Assembly (NCBI RefSeq): GCF_026242045.1
Contig: NZ_JAPJDO010000002.1
Location: forward strand, 310,001-374,000
Source: Mycobacterium pinniadriaticum
Lineage (GTDB): Bacteria; Actinomycetota; Actinomycetes; Mycobacteriales; Mycobacteriaceae
Direction: 5' to 3'
DNA: 64,000 nucleotides
Shown here piece by piece: positions 1 to 9,437 of this stretch (positions are counted from its first letter, which is position 1; every line of letters begins with the position of its first letter). Under the pieces are notes generated by a model, which was given only the letters and a program-made list of their open reading frames with translations, searched no databases and was not told the DNA's origin. The translations under genes were made by a program, and so were the position numbers.

Positions 1-54
1 CCTCCGCCGCAGGACAGCGGCTCCGGTCGAAGAAGACACATCGACCTGACCGGA

Positions 55-744
55 TCAGGCCGGCGGGTCGTCGCGCCAGCTGAAGCTGTCGACGTACTTG
101 CCCATGTCCTGGGCGATCTGCAGGTTGGCCGCCGACGGCGGGCCTGGCCCGAACTCGGGGCTGAACTCCCGGAACGGCCCGTCGGCGGAGGCCACCAGAG
201 CGAGATCGTTCTTGACCGCGGCGATGACGATGACCCGTAACGGGTCTGCTCGCATGTCCGGTTGGAAGTTGGCGACCACGCCGTAACCGAGCTGAAAACC
301 GACTGTGGCGTTCGGCAATTCGTAGGCGACCACTGAGTCGGGGAAATCGTCGGCCATGACCTGCTCGACAACCTGGCGGGCGTCGCGCCCCTCGGCGGGC
401 CGGCTGAACAACCGGAGAGTCCCGCCATCACCGGCGGTCCATTCGGCGCTCACCCCGTTGGGTTGGGTGGTTACGGTGTAGGCCGCGCCGGGTGCCGGAT
501 AGGACACCGAGAACTCCCCGTCCGGCGCGACGAAGCGCGGGTTGTTGGCCACCGGCAACCCGGTAGGGGGTCGGCCGCAGTCTGGCGGGCAGACGTAGAG
601 CGGTGCGTTGGTCACCCGGTGGTCGATGACGGTCAGCACCATCAGCGCCGCGACCAGGCCGACGACCCACAATCCGAGGACGAGAAAATACTGAGGACGG
701 CGCTGACGCCGCTCCGTGGTGGTGGTGGCCTTCTCCTCGGTCAT
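55..744 (-). CDS. single-pass membrane protein, function unknown
   Basis: Unrecognised protein of 229 residues. A charged N-terminus (about 1-17) is followed by one strong hydrophobic segment at about 20-42, and the remainder should lie outside the membrane. The outer part has a close cysteine pair (CPPDC, near residue 52) and a region starting APDGEFSVSYP that looks like a beta-rich extracytoplasmic domain. Its start codon overlaps the stop of the upstream S53 peptidase gene by four bases (ATGA), so the two are translationally coupled and the protein is probably a membrane partner or anchor for that peptidase. That role is inferred from the coupling; the sequence shows no catalytic motif. 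Confidence 0.75.
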   Translation of the reverse strand: MTEEKATTTTERRQRRPQYFLVLGLWVVGLVAALMVLTVIDHRVTNAPLYVCPPDCGRPPTGLPVANNPRFVAPDGEFSVSYPAPGAAYTVTTQPNGVSAEWTAGDGGTLRLFSRPAEGRDARQVVEQVMADDFPDSVVAYELPNATVGFQLGYGVVANFQPDMRADPLRVIVIAAVKNDLALVASADGPFREFSPEFGPGPPSAANLQIAQDMGKYVDSFSWRDDPPA

Positions 745-2360
745 CGGCCCGCCGATCGAGCCAGCAGAATGGCTTTCACCAGATTCTCCACGTTGGGCGT
801 CCCCAAGCCGGTCACCATGTCGAAGCCGGTCAGGCTTCCGGTGCTGATCGCGTTGCCACCGAGGCGGATGTCGTGGAAGGCCGGCAGGCGTGAGCCCTGG
901 GCCACCTTGTAGAGGACGGGATTGATGTCCCCGAGCGGCTTGTCACCGATCGCGGACAGTCTCTCGTTGATGACCGCTGCCATTCCGGCCCAGATCGGTG
1001 CCGATTGGGATGTCCCGCCGCCGACTTGGACCTGCTGGTTGAACACGATCTTGACACCGGTGTTCGGGTCGGCCACCGCGGAGATGTCGGGCACCAGCCG
1101 CTTGCCGGGGGGACCGGCGCCAGGGTCGACGGTCTGCCACGACGGGCGGGCGTACAGTTCCGAGACACCGCCCGCGGTTCCCTGGGTGAGAGGAACGTCG
1201 TACCAGGACTGCTCGGCCAGCCAGCGCCCGTCGGCGTCCGTGGACAACCGGGTGCCGCCGACCGCGGTGATCTCCGGAATCGATCCCACGGCATCGACGC
1301 CGACATCGTCGGGGCTGGGCGGATCCGCCCAGTTGTGGCCGCCCTTGCACTCCAGTCCGGCGAGGTCGCCGGTGGCGATGAACGCGCTGGTGCCTCGGCG
1401 CAGAGCCGCTACCAGGGCCGCGCGCACCGGCGCCAGATCCGCCGCGGTGAACAGGCGGTCGCAGCCCCAGCCGATCGAGAAACTCCAGATCGCGCCCGGA
1501 TACTGGTGGTCCACCGATTCCAGCAGCTTCGCCAGACTCAGGAAGCCCCCGCCGCTCTCCACCGAGGGCCGGGCATTGACCAGGACCAGCTTCGCGTCCG
1601 GAGCGACGGCGTGGATCACCTGCAAGTCCATGTTGGCTTCGCCGCCGCGGCGTTGCGGCATACCCCCGACCACTTCCGGGACGAACGGCGGCAGGTGGAA
1701 CCACGCGGCGAAGCTGTCCATGTCCTGTTGTAGGAATCCGTCGAAACCGAACACCACGACCGTCTGGCCCTTGCCCGTGTAGCCCTGTTGGGTCAACGGC
1801 GTGACGTTGTAGGCGCTGAGCAGCTGGTCGGGTAACAGACCGCCGTCGGGGACGTCGAGCGGCGGGGTCGGCGGGACCGTCTCCCGGTAGGGCAGATAAT
1901 CGAGGATGCGGCCGACGCCGGACACCTCGCTGCGAGCGGTGGCCGGGATGCCGGGCTGCTGCGGTGAGGCGTAGAACACCTGGCCGGCATGGGGGCCACC
2001 GCGGGTACGGTAATCGTGGACTGTGACACCGAACGCGCGGGCTACCGCCGCGGGGGCACCTTCGATGACGGCCCAGCCGTCGCCGTCGCGCCAGCGCACC
2101 GAGAGTCCCTGTGTGCGAGCCCATGCGTCGAGTTGGACGGGTGGGGACGGCTGGTGCAGCGTGGCGACGAGTTCGACGAGGTCGGTGCGCGCGGGACCGA
2201 GGTCGGTCGACCCGGCGAGTAACCGTGCGTAAGGTCCGCCGATCTGTTCACCACGCATCGAGCCACCGTGTCGGTCGGCGGCGAAACACACCAGTCCCAC
2301 CACGAGAACCACCGCGCTTGCCAGGGCCTGCACCGCGTACCCGCGCCGTTGTCCGGTCAT
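741..2360 (-). CDS. S53 family (sedolisin/kumamolisin-type) serine-carboxyl peptidase
   Basis: Secreted or membrane-tethered protease of 539 residues. Residues about 9-28 form a signal-anchor. About 35-165 match an activation propeptide of the pro-kumamolisin type (LHQPSPPVQLDAWA followed by the GVTVHDYRT strand). The catalytic domain follows. The Glu/Asp pair of the sedolisin triad is visible as EANMD, and the nucleophile serine lies in GGTSQSAPIWAGM near the C-terminus, as in the family. These enzymes are usually active at acidic pH and self-process. The gene precedes, and overlaps by 4 bp, the membrane protein gene at 55-744. The length fits a full propeptide-plus-catalytic-domain protein. 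The physiological substrate cannot be read from the sequence. Confidence 0.88.
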   Translation of the reverse strand: MTGQRRGYAVQALASAVVLVVGLVCFAADRHGGSMRGEQIGGPYARLLAGSTDLGPARTDLVELVATLHQPSPPVQLDAWARTQGLSVRWRDGDGWAVIEGAPAAVARAFGVTVHDYRTRGGPHAGQVFYASPQQPGIPATARSEVSGVGRILDYLPYRETVPPTPPLDVPDGGLLPDQLLSAYNVTPLTQQGYTGKGQTVVVFGFDGFLQQDMDSFAAWFHLPPFVPEVVGGMPQRRGGEANMDLQVIHAVAPDAKLVLVNARPSVESGGGFLSLAKLLESVDHQYPGAIWSFSIGWGCDRLFTAADLAPVRAALVAALRRGTSAFIATGDLAGLECKGGHNWADPPSPDDVGVDAVGSIPEITAVGGTRLSTDADGRWLAEQSWYDVPLTQGTAGGVSELYARPSWQTVDPGAGPPGKRLVPDISAVADPNTGVKIVFNQQVQVGGGTSQSAPIWAGMAAVINERLSAIGDKPLGDINPVLYKVAQGSRLPAFHDIRLGGNAISTGSLTGFDMVTGLGTPNVENLVKAILLARSAGR

Positions 2361-2393
2361 GTCATGAATTCAACCCTGATAACCGGCTGTGAG

Positions 2394-2446
2394 GCGATTT
2401 CGGCGCGTTTCCGTTCGCGTAGCGACGGTTTGCGCGCCGAAATCGC
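2394..2446. terminator. large perfect hairpin downstream of prfC
   Basis: A perfect 14-bp inverted repeat (GCGATTTCGGCGCG at 2394-2407 and its complement at 2433-2446) encloses a 25-nt loop that can itself pair (CCGT...ACGG). It sits 8 bases past the prfC stop, in front of the S53 peptidase gene. That position fits a Rho-independent terminator without a U-tract, common in mycobacteria, or a copy of a dispersed palindromic element. Confidence 0.6.
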
Positions 2447-2454
2447 AGAGTTGG

Positions 2455-4101
2455 TCAGTCGTCACCTGCGGCCACCAGCGGGCGCAGCCGCACCCCCGGG
2501 TTGTCCTCACAGAATCCCTGCAGCCGCCATTTGGTGGTGAACAACGCCAGCATGACGCCGTCGGTGCGGGTGAGGACTTCCATCGACACCTGCTTGTCGA
2601 CGGCGGCCACGTCCTCGGGATCGATGGCGCGGGCCACCGTGTAGGGCAGTCCCTCCAGGGAGATCGGCGCGCTGAATTCGGTGGCCATCCGGTGGCTGGC
2701 GACCTCGAACTGCAGCGGACCCACCGCGGCGAGCACGGGTGCCTGCTCGCCGCGCCGGTCTGAGCGCAGCACCTGAACCACGCCCTCCTGCTCCAGCTGT
2801 TCGATGCCCTTCCGGAACTGCTTGTGCTTGCTCGGGTCGGTGCCCCGGGCGACGGAGAAGTGTTCGGGGGAGAAGCTCGGGATCGGCGGGAACTGCACCG
2901 GCACATCGCGATAGAGGGTGTCGCCGGGTCGCAGGGCATTCGCGTTGGCCAGTCCGATCACGTCACCGGGCCAGGCGTTGTCCAGTGTCGAGCGCTGTTG
3001 GCCGAACACCGACTGCGCGTACTTGGTGACGAACGGCTTTCCGGTGGCGGCGTGGGTGAGGACATCACCGCGCTCGAAGGTTCCCGAGCACACCCGGGCG
3101 TAGGCGATGCGATCACGGTGGGCGGAGTCCATGCCCGCCTGCACCTTGAACACGAACGCGCTGAACGCCGAGTCGACGGGCCGTACATTGCCGTCGATGT
3201 CGACCTGTCCGCCGGGCGGCGGCGCGAGCCGGACCAGATTGTCCAGGAGCTGGTTGACGCCGAAATTCAGTGCGGCCGAGGTAAACAGGAGTGGCGTCGT
3301 CTCGCCGCCGAGGAACGACTCCTGGTCGTGGTCGCCGCCGTCGGCGGAGAGCAACTCGCATTCCTCGACCGCGTTGTCCCAGTCGATGCCGGCGGCGTCG
3401 TGCGCGCGATCCGGGGCGATGTGCTCCTCGGGTGCCGCGGTCGCACCGCCGGCCGTGCGGGTGAAGCGAATGAAGTTGCCGGTGCGGCGATCCAGGACAC
3501 CCTTGAAGTCTCCGGCGATCCCGACCGGCCAGGTCAGCGGGGTGGGTTTGAGCCCGATCCGTTCCTGAATCTCGTCGAGAAGCTCCAGGGCGTGACGGCC
3601 GGGCCGGTCCCACTTGTTGATCACGGTGAGGATCGGCAGGCCGCGGTGCTTGCATACTTGAAACAGCTTGAGGGTCTGTGGTTCCAGGCCCTTGGCGGCG
3701 TCGATCAGCATGACCGCACAGTCGACGGCGCTCAGCACCCGGTAGGTGTCCTCGGAGAAGTCGGCGTGCCCGGGGGTGTCGAGCAGATTGACGACGCAGT
3801 CCTGCCCGTCTGGTGAGTGATAAGGGAACTGCAACGCCGTCGACGTGATCGAGATGCCCCTGGCCTGCTCCATCTCCATCCAGTCCGACACGGTGGCTCG
3901 CCGTCCGGCTTTGCCGTGGATGGCACCGGCCTGCGTGATGACCTTCGCGTGCAGGACCAGCGCCTCGGTCAGCGTCGACTTGCCCGCGTCGGGGTGGCTG
4001 ATGACGGCGAACGTGCGCCGGCGGGCGGCCTCGGCCGCCACCCGGTTCGCCGCGGCCGTCCCGGTGCCGGCCGTGCGGATGTCTAGATCTTGATCGCTCA
4101 T
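2455..4101 (-). CDS. prfC: peptide chain release factor 3
   Basis: Translational GTPase of 548 residues that recycles RF1/RF2 from the ribosome after peptide release. The GTPase signatures are in order: P-loop HPDAGKST at about 36-43, switch II DTPGHADF, and NKWDRPG in the G4 position, where the family usually has NKxD. The ERGxxxxSS-like effector region appears here as EQARGISI, as expected for RF3. The C-terminal part ends with the RF3-specific region (LQFEVASHRM and after). Length and order match full-length bacterial RF3. The gene is monocistronic-looking, with an 84-bp gap to the helicase stop on its 5' side and a strong hairpin on its 3' side. Confidence 0.93.
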   Translation of the reverse strand: MSDQDLDIRTAGTGTAAANRVAAEAARRRTFAVISHPDAGKSTLTEALVLHAKVITQAGAIHGKAGRRATVSDWMEMEQARGISITSTALQFPYHSPDGQDCVVNLLDTPGHADFSEDTYRVLSAVDCAVMLIDAAKGLEPQTLKLFQVCKHRGLPILTVINKWDRPGRHALELLDEIQERIGLKPTPLTWPVGIAGDFKGVLDRRTGNFIRFTRTAGGATAAPEEHIAPDRAHDAAGIDWDNAVEECELLSADGGDHDQESFLGGETTPLLFTSAALNFGVNQLLDNLVRLAPPPGGQVDIDGNVRPVDSAFSAFVFKVQAGMDSAHRDRIAYARVCSGTFERGDVLTHAATGKPFVTKYAQSVFGQQRSTLDNAWPGDVIGLANANALRPGDTLYRDVPVQFPPIPSFSPEHFSVARGTDPSKHKQFRKGIEQLEQEGVVQVLRSDRRGEQAPVLAAVGPLQFEVASHRMATEFSAPISLEGLPYTVARAIDPEDVAAVDKQVSMEVLTRTDGVMLALFTTKWRLQGFCEDNPGVRLRPLVAAGDD

Positions 4102-4185
4102 TGCGTCGTCGATGGTATTTGCCGGCGACGGAAAACCTCTAATCGTGCGGGCGCAGCTCAGGCCGCTACCGGGGCTCGTGCCCGC

Positions 4186-6726
4186 TCAGTCCAGGCGACC
4201 GACGCCGACGATGTGCAGAACGGGAACACCCGCCTCGTCGGAGGCATCCAGGTCGACCTGCACTTCGAAGCCCCAATCGTGGTCACCGGCCGGATCGTCG
4301 AGAATCTGTCGCACCCGCCACACATCGGGCCGGCGGTCGATGATCAGCAGGGCCGGCCCCCGCGCATCGGCTCCGGTACCCACGTCGTCGTGCTCGGCGA
4401 AGTACTCGAGCCCGACGTCCTGCCAGCGATCAGCGCTCCACCCGGAGCCGGCATCCAGCTCACCCAGGTCGTCCCAGCGACGCCGGGCGAACAGCTCGAC
4501 CCGCCGGAACAATGCGTTACGAACCATCGCGGTGAACGCCCGGGCATTGCCGGTCAGCGGCCGCGGGCGAGCCGGGACCGCGACCGGGACGTCATGCGGC
4601 TGGTCGGGGCTGGTGAGCTGTTCCCATTCGTCGAGCAGGCTCGAGTCGACCTGGCGCACCAATTCACCGAGCCACTCGACGATATCGGTGAACTCCTCGG
4701 TCCGAGCGGCCGCCGGCACCGAGGAGCGCAGGGCCTTGAATGCGTCGGACAGGTAGCGCAATACCGCACCCTCGGACCGGGTCAGCCCGTAGACGCTGAC
4801 GAACTCGCGGAAGGTGAAGGCGCGCTCCCACATCTCCCGGACGACCGATTTCGGTGACAGCGCGGCGTCGGCGGCCCAGGGATTGCTGTGCAGATAGGTT
4901 TCGAATGCGTACCCCAGCAGATCGTCAAGGGGCTTGGGGTAGCTGACGTCATCGAGCAGCTCGATCCGTTCGTCGTATTCGATGCCCTCGGCTTTCATCG
5001 CCGCGACGGCTTCGCCCTTGGCCTTGTTCAATTGTGCCGCCAGGATCTGCCTCGGATCCTCGAGCGTCGCCTCGATCACCGAAACGACATCCAAGGCAAA
5101 GGATTCCGAGTCTGGGTCGAGCATGCTGACAGCGGCCAGTGCAAAAGTCGACAGCGGCTGGTTCAGGGCGAAGTCCGGTGGCAGGTCGACGGTCAATCGG
5201 TAGCGCCGGCCGTCGGGGGCGGGCTCGTCGAGCCGTTCGAGGACCCCCGCCTGCAGCAGCGAGCGCGCGATGCCCACGGCCTCCCGGATATGCCGTAACT
5301 GGCGCTTACGCGGCTCGTGGTTGTCCGTCAGCAGCCGGCGCATCGCGACAAACGGGTCACCGGGACGGTCGACGACGTCGAGGATCATCGCCGTTGACAC
5401 GCGCATGTTGCTGGTCAGCGGTTCGGGGACCGCCCCCACCAGTCGGGTCATGGTTGATTCACTCCACGGCACCATGCCTTCGGGTGCCTTGCGGCGCACC
5501 AGCTTTCGACGCTTCTTCTTGTCGTCGGCGACCTTGGCGAATTGTTTGAGGTTCTCCACCTCGTGGTCGGGTGCCTGGACGACGACGGTGCCGACGGTGT
5601 CGTAGCCGGCTCGACCTGCCCGCCCGGCGATCTGGTGGAATTCCCGTGCGTTGAGCAGCCGCGTACGGGTGCCGTCGTACTTCGACAATGCGGAGAACAC
5701 GACGGTGCGGATCGGCACGTTGATCCCGACCCCGAGGGTGTCCGTTCCGCAGATCACCGTCAGCAGTCCGGACTGCGCCAGCTGTTCGACCAGCCGCCGG
5801 TACTTGGGCAGCATCCCGGCGTGGTGTACACCGATGCCGTGCCGGACCAGTCGCGACAACGTCGAGCCGAACGCGGTGGAGAACCGGAAGCCGCCGATGT
5901 GCTCGGCGATCGCGGCCTTCTCGTCCTTGGTACTCACGTTGACGCTCATCAAGGCCTGCGCCCGTTCCAGTGCTGCGGCCTGGGTGAAGTGCACGACGTA
6001 GATCGGGGCCTGCTTGGTCTGCAACAGGTCACCGATCGTTTCATGCATGGGTGTGGTCGCATACGAGTAGAAGAGCGGAACGGGGCGCTCGGCGCCGGCC
6101 ACCAGAGCCGTCGCTCTGCCGGTCCGGCGGGTGAGGTCCGCACGCAGGAAGGTGACGTCGCCGAGGGTCGCCGACATCAACAGGAACTGCGCCTTGGACA
6201 ACTCGATCAGCGGTACCTGCCACGCCCAACCCCGGTCGGGATCGCCGTAGAAGTGGAACTCGTCCATCACCACCAGGCCGATCGGGGCATCGGCACCTTC
6301 GCGCAGCGCGACATTGGCCAGGATCTCCGCGGTGCAGGTGATGATCGGGGCGTCGGCGTTGACGGCGGCGTCGCCGGTGAGCATCCCGACGTTGGCGGCG
6401 CCGAACACCGCGCACAGCGCGAAGAACTTCTCGCTGACCAGCGCCTTGATCGGTGCCGTGTAGTAGCTGCGCCGCCCGGCGGCCAGCGCCGCATACAGCG
6501 CCCCGGTGGCCACCAACGATTTTCCGGATCCGGTCGGTGTCGCGAGGACGACGTTGGCGCCACTGACCAATTCGATCAGCGCCTCCTCCTGCGCCGGGTA
6601 CAGCGGAGTGCCGTTGGCCTCGGCCCAGCCGGCGAATGCGGCGAAGAGGCGGTCGGCGTCGCCGCCCATCGCCCGCACCGACGACAGGTCATCCGGATCG
6701 GCGAGAAGGGGCGCGGAAGCAGTCAT
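4186..6726 (-). CDS. DEAD/DEAH-box helicase with C-terminal DUF3516 domain
   Basis: Superfamily 2 helicase of 846 residues, related to the Ski2/HelY group. Motif I is ATPTGSGKS at about 62-70, motif II is DEFH near 155, motif III is SAT near 185, and motif VI is QIAGRAGRAG near 370. Residues about 420-846 form an actinobacterial extension of the DUF3516 type, without nuclease motifs. It is expected to be an ATP-dependent nucleic-acid unwinding enzyme in RNA metabolism or repair; the substrate is not known. ATG 6726 directly precedes the conserved N-terminal region. The stop lies 84 bp before prfC on the same strand, with no sign of tight coupling. Confidence 0.88.
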   Translation of the reverse strand: MTASAPLLADPDDLSSVRAMGGDADRLFAAFAGWAEANGTPLYPAQEEALIELVSGANVVLATPTGSGKSLVATGALYAALAAGRRSYYTAPIKALVSEKFFALCAVFGAANVGMLTGDAAVNADAPIITCTAEILANVALREGADAPIGLVVMDEFHFYGDPDRGWAWQVPLIELSKAQFLLMSATLGDVTFLRADLTRRTGRATALVAGAERPVPLFYSYATTPMHETIGDLLQTKQAPIYVVHFTQAAALERAQALMSVNVSTKDEKAAIAEHIGGFRFSTAFGSTLSRLVRHGIGVHHAGMLPKYRRLVEQLAQSGLLTVICGTDTLGVGINVPIRTVVFSALSKYDGTRTRLLNAREFHQIAGRAGRAGYDTVGTVVVQAPDHEVENLKQFAKVADDKKKRRKLVRRKAPEGMVPWSESTMTRLVGAVPEPLTSNMRVSTAMILDVVDRPGDPFVAMRRLLTDNHEPRKRQLRHIREAVGIARSLLQAGVLERLDEPAPDGRRYRLTVDLPPDFALNQPLSTFALAAVSMLDPDSESFALDVVSVIEATLEDPRQILAAQLNKAKGEAVAAMKAEGIEYDERIELLDDVSYPKPLDDLLGYAFETYLHSNPWAADAALSPKSVVREMWERAFTFREFVSVYGLTRSEGAVLRYLSDAFKALRSSVPAAARTEEFTDIVEWLGELVRQVDSSLLDEWEQLTSPDQPHDVPVAVPARPRPLTGNARAFTAMVRNALFRRVELFARRRWDDLGELDAGSGWSADRWQDVGLEYFAEHDDVGTGADARGPALLIIDRRPDVWRVRQILDDPAGDHDWGFEVQVDLDASDEAGVPVLHIVGVGRLD

Positions 6727-6747
6727 GTGGATACCGGGCCAGCCTAG

Positions 6748-7860
6748 TCAAGCCGGATCGATCAGACCTTGGGCCGCTCCGGCTTCGACGGTGACTGAGA
6801 TCGGATGCGCGAGCACCGACTGGTGCATGTAGCCCAGCTCATTCCATGGAGTGGAATCTGGTTGAACGCGACCGCGATCATCGGCGGCTCGCACGCGCAG
6901 AACGTGCTCTCCCGGCGAGGCGTCCCAACGGAACTGCCATCGCGCCCAAACGCCGGGACCGCCGGCGGATGTGATCGTCGCCGGCTCCCAGTGTTGGTCG
7001 TCGACCCGATACTCCACCCGACTGATCGTGGCCTCGCCGGCGAACGCCCGACCGCGAACGATGTGCGAGCCCGAAGGCAGCTGCGCCGGCCAGGGCAACT
7101 CCACCAGGCTGGACAACGCCGGTTCGGTGATCGCCGGGCCGCGAGCCGCACCACCCTCTGGCGGATAGTTCGGTCCGATCATCACGTAATCGACGGTATT
7201 CCAGGGAACTTCGAGGTGGCTCGTGGCCACCTCGATCCGGCCGAGCCATTTGATGCTCGCCGCTCCGAGCCACCCCGAAACGACCAATCGTGCCGGGAAA
7301 CCGTGGTCGGGTGGTAGCTCCTCGCCGTTCATCGCCCACGCGACGATGGTGTCGTCGGCCAGTGCTTTGGCCAGCGGTAGTGGACGGCGGGCGCGGATCG
7401 CATCAAGCGATTCGGGCATGACCTCGCGCGCGTCCGCTGTGATGCCGGCAGGCTCCAGGAGATCCCGCAACCGAACGCCCGTCCATTCGGCGGTTCCGAT
7501 GGCGGTGCGCCCCCACTGGGTCCCGTCGAACACCCGGCCGACCTCCCGCCCGAACTCCACGCGGCGATTCCCCGCGCACTCAATGGTGCGGACAACGGAT
7601 GTGATCGGGAATGCCCCGCGCAGATCGTGATAATCGAACGAAACCGGATGCCGCACACCGCTGCCATCGATGTGCAGCGTCCACCCGGTGGTGTCGATGG
7701 CCGGTGTGGGGGCGTGACTACGTACGAAGAAGCGGTCGGCGCCGACGAGTTCGCCGGCCATTCGGTCCGGGCGGGTCCCGTAGTCCAGGCCCGACCCGGT
7801 GTCTTCCATCAACTCCGGTGGTGTCGGCTTGACCAACCCTGATCGGTGAGCACCTGGCAT
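6748..7860 (-). CDS. sulfite-oxidase-like molybdopterin oxidoreductase
   Basis: Protein of 370 residues in the sulfite oxidase family. The cysteine that ligates molybdenum is in RTIECAGNRR (Cys about 95). A pterin-binding region follows (GFPARLVVSGWLGAASIKWL), and the C-terminal 110 residues resemble the Mo-cofactor dimerisation domain. No signal peptide or twin-arginine motif is visible and no haem-binding domain is fused, so it resembles cytosolic mycobacterial paralogues rather than periplasmic SorA or MsrP. It may oxidise sulfite or another sulfur compound; the electron acceptor is not encoded nearby. The helicase start (6726) is 22 bp past its stop on the same strand, so the two may be cotranscribed. 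Confidence 0.85.
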   Translation of the reverse strand: MPGAHRSGLVKPTPPELMEDTGSGLDYGTRPDRMAGELVGADRFFVRSHAPTPAIDTTGWTLHIDGSGVRHPVSFDYHDLRGAFPITSVVRTIECAGNRRVEFGREVGRVFDGTQWGRTAIGTAEWTGVRLRDLLEPAGITADAREVMPESLDAIRARRPLPLAKALADDTIVAWAMNGEELPPDHGFPARLVVSGWLGAASIKWLGRIEVATSHLEVPWNTVDYVMIGPNYPPEGGAARGPAITEPALSSLVELPWPAQLPSGSHIVRGRAFAGEATISRVEYRVDDQHWEPATITSAGGPGVWARWQFRWDASPGEHVLRVRAADDRGRVQPDSTPWNELGYMHQSVLAHPISVTVEAGAAQGLIDPA

Positions 7861-7896
7861 CGCGCCATTATCCCGCGTTGCACGCCACCACCCCGG

Positions 7897-9273
7897 TCAG
7901 GCGGCCACCTTCTCGTAGGCCACCGGGGGTGGGGCGTCTTCGGTGCCCGGCGTGACGGTGCCATTGAGTGGGCAACGGGTCGTCTCGGGCACCTTGATCA
8001 GGGCGATCGCACCGATCAGGCAGGCGCCCATCATGTAATACGCCGGAATCAGCACGTCGCCGGTGCTGGTGGTCAGCCAGTCGTTGACCGCCGGCGCGGT
8101 GCCGCCGAACAGGGACGTCGACACGTTGTAGGCGATCGCGAACCCGGCATACCGGACCTGGGTGGGGAACATCGCCGGGAAGGTCGCCGAGATCGTCGCC
8201 AGCTGCGGCACGTAGAGCAGTCCCAGCACCGCGAACCCGATCACCGCTCCGGCCCAGCCGGTGCCCATCAACAGAAACATCGGTACGCCAGCGACGAACA
8301 GGCCGATCAGGGAAAACCACCACAGCGGCTTGCGTCCCACCCGGTCGGACAGCAGGCCGGCGAAGGGGACGAAGAACATCATCGACAGCATGCCGATGAT
8401 CGGCACCATCAGAGACTGGTCGGCCGAGAGCCCGATTTCGTTCTCCAGGTAGGTCGGCATGTAGCTCAGCAGCGTGTAGTTGACGACGTTCAGTGCGACG
8501 ACCATGCCGCCGAGTTGCAGGATGGGTCGCCAATACCGGGTGAGCAGGTCGCGGAACTCCGTGCTGGTGTCGTGTTCGGCTTCGCCCTTGGCTTCGAGTT
8601 CCCGGAACACCGGGGTGTCCGACAGCCGTGACCGCAGGTAGACGCCGACCATGCCGAGCGGCGCGGCGACCAGGAACGGAAGCCGCCAGCCCCACGCCTG
8701 CATCTGGTCGTCGCCGAGCGCCAGTGAACAGCCCAGCATCAGCAGCGCACCGACGGAGAACCCGGCCAGCGTGCCGAATTCGAGGAAGCTGCCCAGCATC
8801 CCGCGTCGCCGACTCGGGGCGTACTCGGCCATGAACGTGGCCGCGCCACCGTACTCGCCGCCGGTGGAGAAGCCTTGAATCATCCGCAGCAAGACGAGCA
8901 GGAACGGCGCCCACATGCCGATGGCGGCGTAGGTCGGGACCAAACCGACGAAGAATGTCGAACCCGCCATCAGCAGAATCGTCACCGCCAGTACGCTTTT
9001 CCGGCCAAGGCGGTCACCGAGTGGACCCCACACGAATCCACCGAGCGGCCTCACCAGGAAGGACACCGCGAACGTCATCAGCGCCAAAAGGGTGGCCTGC
9101 TGGGTGTCACCGGGGAATATCGCCGCGGATATGTAGGTGACGCCATAGGCGTAGATGCCGTAGTCGAACCATTCCGTGGCGTTGCCGATGGCCGAAGCGG
9201 CAATGGCCTTTTTGAGCACCCCCGGCGGGGGCTCCTTGTCGGCGGCGGGCGGTCGGGGATCTCCGGCGTCCAC
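7897..9273 (-). CDS. MHS-family (ProP-like) major facilitator transporter
   Basis: Integral membrane symporter of 458 residues with about twelve predicted helices. MHS hallmarks are present: the N-terminal EWFDYGIYAY, the GPLGDRLGRKS loop between helices 2 and 3, and RMIQGFSTGGEYGGA in helix 4. Family members import proline/betaine, citrate, shikimate or dicarboxylates with protons; the substrate cannot be fixed here. I chose GTG 9273 because an excellent ribosome binding site (AAGGAGG, 9280-9286) precedes it by 6 bases. An upstream in-frame ATG at 9390 would add 39 non-conserved residues. It lies 36 bp upstream of the molybdoenzyme on the same strand. Confidence 0.87.
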   Translation of the reverse strand: MDAGDPRPPAADKEPPPGVLKKAIAASAIGNATEWFDYGIYAYGVTYISAAIFPGDTQQATLLALMTFAVSFLVRPLGGFVWGPLGDRLGRKSVLAVTILLMAGSTFFVGLVPTYAAIGMWAPFLLVLLRMIQGFSTGGEYGGAATFMAEYAPSRRRGMLGSFLEFGTLAGFSVGALLMLGCSLALGDDQMQAWGWRLPFLVAAPLGMVGVYLRSRLSDTPVFRELEAKGEAEHDTSTEFRDLLTRYWRPILQLGGMVVALNVVNYTLLSYMPTYLENEIGLSADQSLMVPIIGMLSMMFFVPFAGLLSDRVGRKPLWWFSLIGLFVAGVPMFLLMGTGWAGAVIGFAVLGLLYVPQLATISATFPAMFPTQVRYAGFAIAYNVSTSLFGGTAPAVNDWLTTSTGDVLIPAYYMMGACLIGAIALIKVPETTRCPLNGTVTPGTEDAPPPVAYEKVAA

Positions 9274-9420
9274 GCCGAACCTCCTTGGGTAGACGGATGT
9301 CGCAGCTTGCGCCGCGTTCAGCGGTTTCCCAGTTTCGCAGTCACGAAAACCCTTCACAAGGACAATGTTCGAATCACGACTGCCGTCCATCGATCATTGC
9401 GATGCGACAACCATTGCTGA

Positions 9421-9437
9421 GCAGTAGGTATTACTGC
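9421..9437. terminator. small hairpin across the thrE-like stop codon
   Basis: GCAGTA and TACTGC (9421-9426 and 9432-9437) pair around a 5-nt loop and overlap the stop codon of the exporter gene ending at 9431. This is a weak candidate for a transcription end signal before the MHS transporter. Confidence 0.25.

Noticed and set aside
1-49. Possible 3' end of a rightward gene (frame ending VEEDTST at 49)
   Set aside because: Only 15 codons are visible, other frames are also open, and there is no motif to support it.
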